DNA from: a virus
DNA length: 64,000 nucleotides
Virus record (IMG/VR): IMGVR_UViG_3300035665_000001
Span: 62,001-126,000 of that record
Direction: 5' to 3' (one strand)
Shown: positions 52,289 to 58,631 of the stretch, piece by piece
Position numbering within the stretch: position 1 is the first letter of the stretch
How the letters are laid out: each line of letters begins with the position of its first letter
Made by a program: the position numbers and the translations under genes
Notes under the pieces: model-generated
What the model was told of the DNA's origin: nothing
Seen by the model: the letters and a program-made list of their open reading frames with translations, nothing else
The model's database searches: none

Positions 52289-52465
52289 ATGGACGCACCT
52301 ATCACTAATCCTAGACAAACAACATTGAGAGAAATATCTACAATATTGCGAGAATTCGATTTTGAAAATTTTAATCCTAGAGAGGATAAAATGGCACTTA
52401 TGAATGAATTACAATTAATTAATTCAAAACTTGGTAAAATATTAGGAGGGTTTGACAATGGCTGA
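52289..52465 (+). CDS. Small unknown protein (58 aa)
   Basis: Reads MDAPITNPRQTTLREISTIL, then an acidic helix and NELQLINSKLGKILGGFDNG. ATG 52289 has a GAGGT site eight bases upstream. The C-terminal codons overlap the next start by eight bases, with the next gene's AGGAGG site inside this gene, so the pair looks translationally coupled. This layout supports a real gene despite its size. Function unknown. Confidence 0.6.
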   Translation: MDAPITNPRQTTLREISTILREFDFENFNPREDKMALMNELQLINSKLGKILGGFDNG

Positions 52466-52655
52466 GATGCACCAGAAACAAAACGATCAAATTGAATTAT
52501 GGTTACAATTAGTTGCAAATTTGGCAGATTCAACCGCTGATAAACCAGAAGCAGAGATTACTAAGAAGGATATTGTTAAAATAGCTAGAAAAATCAATGA
52601 TATAGTAAATGTATTATATGGGAAATCAAAAATTTCTGGTTGGAGAATAAATTGA
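52458..52655 (+). CDS. Small unknown helical protein (65 aa)
   Basis: MAEMHQKQNDQIELWLQLVA is followed by a Lys-rich helix (KKDIVKIARKINDIVNVLYG). ATG 52458 is chosen over an in-frame TTG two codons upstream because AGGAGG (52444-52449) is then eight bases away. It overlaps the preceding small gene. Possibly a small regulator or host-takeover protein; no motif supports a specific role. Confidence 0.6.
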   Translation: MAEMHQKQNDQIELWLQLVANLADSTADKPEAEITKKDIVKIARKINDIVNVLYGKSKISGWRIN

Positions 52656-52666
52656 TTTATTTTTTA

Positions 52667-52676
52667 TAGTATAATA
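52667..52676 (+). promoter_or_regulatory. Extended -10 type promoter TAGTATAATA
   Basis: One of three exact copies of this 10-mer in the 52-63 kb region (also 54183 and 62804), always in gene-free DNA. It resembles a host sigma-70 extended -10 element rather than the late TATAAATA. Confidence 0.45.
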
Positions 52677-52775
52677 TTTTTTTAAATTGAGGTAAATAGA
52701 GTATATTTGAATTTTACACTGATAATTGATTTTAAAAATAAATATTTTTTTTATTTAATTTCGGTTATAATACAT

Positions 52776-52821
52776 AAAGAGTACCAATATAGAAAGAAGT
52801 CTTCAGGTAGGTAAACTCTTT
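52776..52821 (+). promoter_or_regulatory. 5'-leader stem-loop before the 77-aa gene
   Basis: AAAGAGTACC pairs with GGT-AA-ACTCTTT (10 bp with a 2-base bulge), enclosing a small GAAG/CTTC hairpin. A TTATAAT box ends at about 52771, so transcripts could begin almost exactly at the stem. A terminal stem-loop may protect the mRNA or control the weakly signalled start at 52848. Confidence 0.45.
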
Positions 52822-52847
52822 AACATTTAATTAACTTTTAGAATGAT

Positions 52848-53081
52848 ATGACACACAATACAAAATTAGAATTAGAAATCAAAAATTTAATTTCAACCTT
52901 AACAAATGATGAAGTATATTCCGAATATGGAATTATTATTAACGCAGATAAAACTGTTTTTGATGATGTAAATCATAGAACTTATCCAAATATAACTGAT
53001 TGGGTCTATGATTATGTTAATGATACTGGTTCAGAATTTGAAAAATTTCCAACGAGTTATGGGTATGATGATGATTATTGA
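52848..53081 (+). CDS. Small acidic unknown protein (77 aa)
   Basis: MTHNTKLELEIKNLISTLTN is followed by an acidic, Tyr-rich half ending FPTSYGYDDDY. No membrane segment or known motif. No Shine-Dalgarno sequence precedes ATG 52848; the structured leader at 52776-52821 may matter for expression. Probably an early accessory protein. Confidence 0.5.
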   Translation: MTHNTKLELEIKNLISTLTNDEVYSEYGIIINADKTVFDDVNHRTYPNITDWVYDYVNDTGSEFEKFPTSYGYDDDY

Positions 53082-53144
53082 TTGATTCAATTTACCCTGT
53101 GTATTTTTAAGTAGTTAACTCAAACATCTCACCAATAAATTCTT

Positions 53145-53375
53145 ATGATAACTAAGTTACCTGATGGTAGAATATTCGAAACAACTCCAATATTAACAAT
53201 TTTGTATGATGCAAATGAACCTGTTTATAAGTACACGTTTACTACTATTGATAGATCTGTGAAATCTTCAGCTAGACATAATTGGGTGGTGTGGAACAAA
53301 TTGTTGAAAGATGTTGATTTAGTTAAGATGGATTCTATTGATACTAATATTCATGAATTGTTGCTTCAAAGATAA
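53145..53375 (+). CDS. Small protein resembling part of an intein (Hint block B region), 76 aa
   Basis: The core reads EPVYKYTFTTIDRSVKSSAR-HNWVVWNK followed by DVDLVKMDSID. This parallels intein block B, where a strand is followed by TxxH, a 'WVxW/K' strand and a 'xxDLVxxD' turn. In place of Thr-x-x-His it has Ser-Ala-Arg-His. There is no Cys1 block A and no terminal HN, and in-frame stops close the frame just upstream, so it cannot splice alone. It may be a decayed or orphan Hint domain, or a three-piece intein part. No ribosome site is visible. The likeness is by eye. Confidence 0.4.
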   Translation: MITKLPDGRIFETTPILTILYDANEPVYKYTFTTIDRSVKSSARHNWVVWNKLLKDVDLVKMDSIDTNIHELLLQR

Positions 53376-53388
53376 TTACATCAATCTT

Positions 53389-53398
53389 TAGTATAGTA
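53389..53398 (+). promoter_or_regulatory. Promoter-like TAGTATAGTA
   Basis: One mismatch from the TAGTATAATA element, about 100 bases upstream of the 190-aa gene. The leader behind it contains a CCTTTAGG hairpin with TTTA loop at about 53451-53470. Confidence 0.35.
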
Positions 53399-53496
53399 TA
53401 TGATATAGGTGGGTATTACTACGCAATTTTTATCCCTCGCTCTACCGAAAAACTCAGTCCTTTAGGTCTGGGTAATTGACTTAATTTTGTAAGTGG

Positions 53497-54069
53497 ATGG
53501 AATCAAATATTATGAAAAAAATTAAACTGAAAAGTTACCTATTGCTAGATTTATTGGCAAATTATCAACATATCCATAAAACTATGGATGATTACCTTAC
53601 ATGTTTTTTTACTGAAAATGAAAATCGAATTGATGTTTATAAAGTTAAGAAAAAATTTTTATTTTTTAAAACTTATCATTTAGTTTATCGAGTCCCAGCT
53701 AATTTTTCAAAATTGCGCGACATTGATGATGGATGTTACGATCTAAATACCGATGAATTGATTGGTTTGGTTGATAAAACGATGAAAGAGTATTTCAACT
53801 TATGTAAGTATTTTAAAAATGAAGGGTTTGAGTTGTTAGATTATCGTGCTACGTATATCCGTGGTATCGATGGAACAATTATTGATTTTTCTAATTTTAT
53901 GACATATTATATTGAGAATACTAGTTGTGAGTATGATAGAATCAGATTTAATAAAGCACTCATACCTGAAAATGATGATTATGAGTATATTGTTAATTTA
54001 TGTTTAACAATTTTACAAAAACATAGATTTGATAAGTATTTAGAATCGCATGAAGATTTTATAAAATAA
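53497..54069 (+). CDS. Unknown protein (190 aa)
   Basis: Not recognised. It is rich in Lys, Tyr, Phe and Asp, with KKFLFFKTYHLVYRVPANFS in the first half, YNLCKYF-type helices, and a Tyr-rich YIRGIDGTIIDFSNFMTYYI stretch. It has no clear membrane helix. The start may be ATG 53497 or ATG 53512; the sequence GTGGATGG covers the first ATG and could be a ribosome site for the second. It lies in a run of early-type genes before clpP. Confidence 0.5.
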   Translation: MESNIMKKIKLKSYLLLDLLANYQHIHKTMDDYLTCFFTENENRIDVYKVKKKFLFFKTYHLVYRVPANFSKLRDIDDGCYDLNTDELIGLVDKTMKEYFNLCKYFKNEGFELLDYRATYIRGIDGTIIDFSNFMTYYIENTSCEYDRIRFNKALIPENDDYEYIVNLCLTILQKHRFDKYLESHEDFIK

Positions 54070-54074
54070 CATTA

Positions 54075-54167
54075 AGATTTTATCCATGCCTTTAGGTGAA
54101 GGAGTAAATTAAAATCTATGTAAGTCCAAGTAATTGGTATTAGAAACACCAACCTAAAAAGTGGTGT
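54075..54167 (+). promoter_or_regulatory. Structured non-coding leader before clpP
   Basis: Three inverted repeats in 93 bases: AGATTTTA / TAAAATCT (54075-54082 with 54110-54117), CCAA-GTAA-TTGG, and ACACCA / TGGTGT (54146-54151 with 54162-54167). The first stem encloses a CCTTTAGG hairpin like that before the 190-aa gene. It may be a small RNA, attenuator or remnant of a mobile element end; no family is recognised. Confidence 0.35.
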
Positions 54168-54182
54168 CGTTCACAAAATATG

Positions 54183-54192
54183 TAGTATAATA
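54183..54192 (+). promoter_or_regulatory. Extended -10 type promoter TAGTATAATA for clpP
   Basis: Exact copy of the 10-mer, 38 bases before the clpP start, which has an AAAGGA site. Confidence 0.5.
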
Positions 54193-54230
54193 TTCATACT
54201 AACCAATTTTTAAATTTATAAAGGAATTTT

Positions 54231-54836
54231 ATGTCATATGCACCAATTGTAATTGAAAGAAGTGGTAATGGTGAAAGAGCTTACGATTTACCATCAAGAC
54301 TATTGAAAGATAGAATTATTATGTTAAATGGTGAGGTAAATAGTCATTCTGCAAATTCGATTATTATGCAATTATTAGTTTTATCAGCAGAGGATTCTGA
54401 AGCAGATATTCATTTTTATATTAATTCACCAGGTGGTAGTGTAGTTGATGGTTTGGCTTTATTTGATACTATGTGTGCAATCCCAAATGATGTGGTAACT
54501 ATTTGTTTAGGGAGTGCGGCTTCAATGGGTTCTTTTTTATTGTCTGGTGGAACACAGGGAAAACGATATTCATTACCAAATAGTAGATTGATGTATCATC
54601 AAGTTATGAGTGGTATTTCTGCAGGAACTCAATTTGTTGATATGGAAACATCTGTAAATGAAACAAAAAAACTTTATGAAAAATTAAATAGTTATCTTTC
54701 AAAATTTACTGGTGGCAAGATTAATTTTGAAGAAATGAAAAAAAGAACCGACAGAGATTGGTGGTTATCTCCAGAAGAAGCTATTTCTGAAGGTTTTATT
54801 GATAAAATCATTACCAACTTAGGTGATGTAAAATAG
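54231..54836 (+). CDS. clpP: ATP-dependent Clp protease proteolytic subunit ClpP
   Basis: The 201-residue protein matches ClpP along its whole length. Catalytic Ser98 is in GSAASMGSF, His123 in RLMYHQ and Asp176 in TDRDWWLS; NSPGGSVVDGLALFD is the conserved substrate-groove region. The N-terminus PIVIERSGNGERAYDLPSRL matches the loop that docks to Clp ATPases. No ClpX or ClpA is present in the window, so the phage subunit may work with host ATPases or join host ClpP rings. Lacks a visible propeptide. It lies among early-type genes rather than virion genes. Confidence 0.95.
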   Translation: MSYAPIVIERSGNGERAYDLPSRLLKDRIIMLNGEVNSHSANSIIMQLLVLSAEDSEADIHFYINSPGGSVVDGLALFDTMCAIPNDVVTICLGSAASMGSFLLSGGTQGKRYSLPNSRLMYHQVMSGISAGTQFVDMETSVNETKKLYEKLNSYLSKFTGGKINFEEMKKRTDRDWWLSPEEAISEGFIDKIITNLGDVK

Positions 54837-54867
54837 TTTAAAAAACACAATTATAGGAAACTTATTT

Positions 54868-55314
54868 ATGACAGAAACAACACTTTTAAGAAATCAATTT
54901 ACAATTTCTGACGCTCTTAACCCATTGGTTAGATTCAATGGTGATATTATTATTACCGATCCAGGCTATGTTATTAAGTCAGAAGATTGGAATGGTGGTA
55001 ATTATGATAAAGAGTATTTTGGCACACATATCGCAAGAAGTAATGGTTGTGGTGATTGGAATTGTATTACAGTTGACACTGATAGCAATACTGTCTTGGG
55101 ACAGTTTTCTTCGGAAACTGGTATGGTTGGTGTATTTTTATTAGATGAAGTATTAAAATACAATCCAACGTTTGATAAACATCTCACACAACCCGAAACT
55201 ACAACTTTGATTAAAAGTTTTACTGGGAATATTGGATTTGTAGTTCACACAAATGATGTTTATGTTGTTGGTGATGGTACTACTAAGTTTCAAACACAAC
55301 AAACTGAACAGTAG
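54868..55314 (+). CDS. Unknown conserved-type phage protein (148 aa)
   Basis: The protein contains GDIIITDPGYVIKSEDW, GCGDWNCITVDTDSNTVLGQ and GMVGVFLLDEVLKYNP. This 'TDPGYV...DW...GDW.C...LG.F...G.VGVFLLDEVL' pattern recurs in phage hypothetical proteins, but I know of no proven function. It starts 31 bases after clpP with an ATAGGAAA site and is probably co-transcribed. It is soluble and strand-rich. Confidence 0.6.
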   Translation: MTETTLLRNQFTISDALNPLVRFNGDIIITDPGYVIKSEDWNGGNYDKEYFGTHIARSNGCGDWNCITVDTDSNTVLGQFSSETGMVGVFLLDEVLKYNPTFDKHLTQPETTTLIKSFTGNIGFVVHTNDVYVVGDGTTKFQTQQTEQ

Positions 55315-55464
55315 TTTTAAATTTGTAATTGGGGTTTGTCGTATAGTATAAACCCCATCTAAAATTAGAAATAATTGACTTATATCTGGTTTTCCGACAT
55401 AGTATGGATAAAAAAATTGTAAAATAAAATCAACTCAACCTAATTTTGGAAAAAATAATTGAAT

Positions 55465-55611
55465 ATGTATATTAAAAATTTAAATTTAGATGATTATGAA
55501 TTAGTGTCTATTGATTCGATAACAAAAACAAATAACTTCATTCAAATGAATGATATTCAAGTTGAAGATAATGAAACTTTTTTTCTTGCAAATGGTATCT
55601 TAACACATAAT
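55465..55611 (+). other. Split C-intein 3 (topoisomerase EGD/SA site), orphan in this window
   Basis: 49 residues including YELVSIDSITKTNNFIQMND (linking strand), VEDNETFFLANG (block F) and ILTHN (block G), followed by Ser+1. The matching N-intein must be encoded elsewhere in the genome. Confidence 0.85.
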
Positions 55612-56697
55612 AGTGCTATTAGTTCATTTACCGAAATTAGAAATCCCGAAACACAAGCTGGAATGCCGTTGCGAGGTAAAGTTCTAAATGTCTATGGAAA
55701 AGCACCAATTGACGCAATGGAAAATGCTGAAGTTGCTGATATGGTTACTGCATTAAATTTAGAATTTAATGAACAGATGGGTGATTGGGTTATTCCTAAA
55801 GGTACAGGTGTGTACGATGTGACGTATGAATCAGTATTTGAGGTAGATAAGGAAGGAAACTCAATTATTAAAAATGCAACTGTATTAGGTTGCGATAAAT
55901 TTCATATTAATAAGCGTTGGGTTACTATTGATAAGTTATTTGGGCATCCAGATTCTTATCGTGGTTATATCGTTTCTATTACTGAATCCGATAAAAATAT
56001 TAGTGAAATTACGCATCCAGATTATTTTCATTTTCGTAGATTATGGGATTTTAGAGGTTTTCGTAAAGTTGGGACATCATATAAAATTACTATTGGTAAG
56101 AAATCATTTTTTTGTAATGATGTTGATGACATTTATGTTGATGGTAAATGGCAAAAAGTTTCATTATTTTTGAAAAAACCTCCTAAAACTAAAGATGAGG
56201 TTTCTGTAGAGAAAGTTGATACTGATATTGAACTTACACGCTTCAATAAATTATTAAAACCTGCGTTTGATACAAAATTAAAATTTTCCAAAGTTTTCTT
56301 GGCAACTGACGCTGATCCCGATGGTTCCGCAATTTGTAATTTAGCTGTAAATTTATTTCACGAATATTTCCCTGAATTATTTTGGGATAGTGAAAATGCG
56401 TTTATCAATCGAATTACCTTCCCGATGATTGCCGCAACTAAAGGTAAAAAAACCATTTATTTTGAAAATAGACCACTATTTGATAAAGCTAAATCGGAAG
56501 GTAAAGTTGACGATTCATATAAAATAACCTATTTTAAAGGGTTGGGTTCTATGGAGAAAGAAGATTGGGAACATGTATTTGAAAATTTAGATGATTACTC
56601 ATTTAAGATTACTGATGATGGTCATTTAGATGAGTTGATGCAAATATTTTTTGATTCCGATGCGAGTGTAAGAAAAAAATGGTTGGCAATAAAATAA
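55465..56697 (+). CDS. Type II DNA topoisomerase large subunit, C-terminal part, preceded by a split C-intein
   Basis: Residues 1-49 are a C-intein ending FFLANGILTHN. The extein starts Ser50 (SAISSFTEIRNPETQAG, MPLRGKVLNV), which is the second half of the TOPRIM EGD-SA motif, so splicing would restore EGDSA. The Mg-binding DxD is in TDADPDG (Asp282, Asp284). The part from FSKVFLATDADPDG to KGLGSMEKEDWE and the end FFDSDASVRKKW closely follows T4 gp60, the C-terminal topoisomerase piece. Between GKVLN (about residue 71) and DxD there are about 205 residues, against about 50 in E. coli GyrB. The ATPase part with its N-intein is not in this window. ATG 55465 is preferred; a TTG lies two codons upstream. 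Confidence 0.88.
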   Translation: MYIKNLNLDDYELVSIDSITKTNNFIQMNDIQVEDNETFFLANGILTHNSAISSFTEIRNPETQAGMPLRGKVLNVYGKAPIDAMENAEVADMVTALNLEFNEQMGDWVIPKGTGVYDVTYESVFEVDKEGNSIIKNATVLGCDKFHINKRWVTIDKLFGHPDSYRGYIVSITESDKNISEITHPDYFHFRRLWDFRGFRKVGTSYKITIGKKSFFCNDVDDIYVDGKWQKVSLFLKKPPKTKDEVSVEKVDTDIELTRFNKLLKPAFDTKLKFSKVFLATDADPDGSAICNLAVNLFHEYFPELFWDSENAFINRITFPMIAATKGKKTIYFENRPLFDKAKSEGKVDDSYKITYFKGLGSMEKEDWEHVFENLDDYSFKITDDGHLDELMQIFFDSDASVRKKWLAIK

Positions 56698-56713
56698 AAA
56701 TGATTCTGTTTTT

Positions 56714-58501
56714 ATGATCGCACCTAAAAATATTCAAGGAGAGATTGAAAAATATCTCTCTAAGAAAAATGTCTATTTTGGTAATTTTTCCAATGAATTA
56801 GTAACATTTTTAGAAATTAATTTCCCACACGTTAATACCATCCGAGCAAAATGGTATATGTTTGTTCATGGTATGAATGAATTACCCATTTGTTTGTACC
56901 CATCATGTGAGACGTCTGTTAAATGGAATGAAGGGTTAAAAAAATTTAGTGATGGATGCTGTATTGATCACAATAAAAAAATAACCTCTCTTAAAAATTT
57001 TGGCGTTGACCACCCAAATAAATCTAAAAAACAACAGCGAAAAGTTAAAAAATCGATGCAAGAGAAATACGGTGTCGATTATATTACGCAGACTGATATT
57101 CATAAGACGAGTGTTATGCACAGTGTAATGGAATCTTATGGTGTTGATAATGTATTAAAATCTCCAAAAATTCGAGAAAAGATTAGAAAAACGAATTTGG
57201 AAAAGTATGGTGTCGAGGAATGTATTTCTGCACCTATAATAAGAGAAAAAAGTAAACAGACCAATCTTAAAAAATTTGGTACTGAGTGCAGTTTGTCGTC
57301 TGTTGAAGTTAGGGAAAAGGCATATAAAACGAATTTGTTCAGATATGGTTCAATTTTTCCAATGCGTAATGAAGAATTGTTGGAAAAAAGGTTACAAACT
57401 ATTATTGGTAGATATGATTCGCACGGTGTATTAGGTGATAAGAATATAGCCGATAAAGCTAGAAAAACACATTTTGCTAAATATTATAATAACAAGTTAT
57501 TGAAAAATAAATTTGTATCTCCATTGTTTACCTTAGATGAATATCAGGGTACAAAACGAGTTAAAGATTATAGTTGGGAGTGTAAGAAATGTTATACTGA
57601 ATTTATCGATAATGTTGACAATGGACATCTACCAAGATGCCCCACATGTTTTCCAAAAGATATTAAAGTTTCAAATGATGAATCGTTGTTATTCTCATTG
57701 ATAAATGTTAAAAACAAACTTCAGACTAATAGAGGTCTAATACCAAATTATGAAATTGATATATATTTACCTGATTATAAGACAGGTATAGAGTATAATG
57801 GTATGTTTTGGCATTCTGAAAAAATGGGGGTTGATCAATTTTATCATTTAGATAAAACATTAATGTCAGAAAATTCTGGTATTTTTTTGATTCACATTTT
57901 TGAATCCGAATGGGTAAAGAGAAGGTTACAAACTATAGGAATGGTTCATAGAAATATTGGTATTTTTGATATAATCATATCTATTCAGGACATTGAAATA
58001 AAGGAAATTTCGGATATAATAACCAATGATTTTTTAGAAGCCAACACCATTCATTTATTTGACAGTGTTTCTGAAAAACGAATTGGTGCTTATCATGGTT
58101 TAGAATTAGTTGCCATCATGACAACCAAACAATTTAAAAATAAAACTGTAATTACTAAGTTTTATGAAAAGATGGGTTATGGGTTTGAAGGGAATCTGTT
58201 TCAAAAAATGGTGAATAATTTTGATAATAGTTTACCTATATTTTATTATCCTGATAGACGGTACAATAAAGTTGACCAACAATTTTTATTAGATTGTGGG
58301 TTTACTTTTGAAGGTGGTACTGAACCAGAGTTAATATATAGCCGAAATATGAGTTATATTCCTGCAAATCATATTAATAAACATAACATTTTAAATTACG
58401 TTACTGATTATGATGATAAATTATCTGTTTATGAGAATATGATTGTTAATGGTTATTTAACTATTTGGGATTGTGGAAAATTAGTTTGGAAAAAAAGTTA
58501 G
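56714..58501 (+). CDS. Free-standing homing endonuclease, EDxHD/Vsr-like family (copy 2)
   Basis: The 595-residue protein is a paralogue of the one at 11078-12856 with the same order of parts. An N-terminal CLYPSC...GCCIDH cluster is followed by seven 'KNFGV/EKYGV' repeats and a zinc ribbon (CKKC, CPTC). The nuclease core then follows: NYEIDIYLPDYKTGIEYNGM-FWHSE with Glu360 and His367, then FLIHIFESEW. The Asp of copy 1 (Asp356) is Asn362 here. It begins 16 bases after the topoisomerase fragment with no ribosome site, so it may be translated by coupling. Being next to a gene broken by a split intein fits the reported link between this nuclease class and fractured genes. Confidence 0.75.
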   Translation: MIAPKNIQGEIEKYLSKKNVYFGNFSNELVTFLEINFPHVNTIRAKWYMFVHGMNELPICLYPSCETSVKWNEGLKKFSDGCCIDHNKKITSLKNFGVDHPNKSKKQQRKVKKSMQEKYGVDYITQTDIHKTSVMHSVMESYGVDNVLKSPKIREKIRKTNLEKYGVEECISAPIIREKSKQTNLKKFGTECSLSSVEVREKAYKTNLFRYGSIFPMRNEELLEKRLQTIIGRYDSHGVLGDKNIADKARKTHFAKYYNNKLLKNKFVSPLFTLDEYQGTKRVKDYSWECKKCYTEFIDNVDNGHLPRCPTCFPKDIKVSNDESLLFSLINVKNKLQTNRGLIPNYEIDIYLPDYKTGIEYNGMFWHSEKMGVDQFYHLDKTLMSENSGIFLIHIFESEWVKRRLQTIGMVHRNIGIFDIIISIQDIEIKEISDIITNDFLEANTIHLFDSVSEKRIGAYHGLELVAIMTTKQFKNKTVITKFYEKMGYGFEGNLFQKMVNNFDNSLPIFYYPDRRYNKVDQQFLLDCGFTFEGGTEPELIYSRNMSYIPANHINKHNILNYVTDYDDKLSVYENMIVNGYLTIWDCGKLVWKKS

Positions 58502-58589
58502 ATTTTGCTAAAAATATTGTAAAATATAACTTAATAAAACGGAGACAAATTGGGCGGTTGAATTAAAAAATCATTTTTTTTAATTTGAC

Positions 58590-58597
58590 TATAAATA
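58590..58597 (+). promoter_or_regulatory. Late promoter TATAAATA
   Basis: Exact consensus 35 bases before the gene at 58632, marking the return to late virion genes. A T-rich hairpin (AATTAAAAAA / TTTTTTAATT, about 58561-58586) just upstream may end the preceding transcript. Confidence 0.6.
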
Positions 58598-58631
58598 AAA
58601 TTGAAATTGAAACACACTAAAGGGGATTAAA

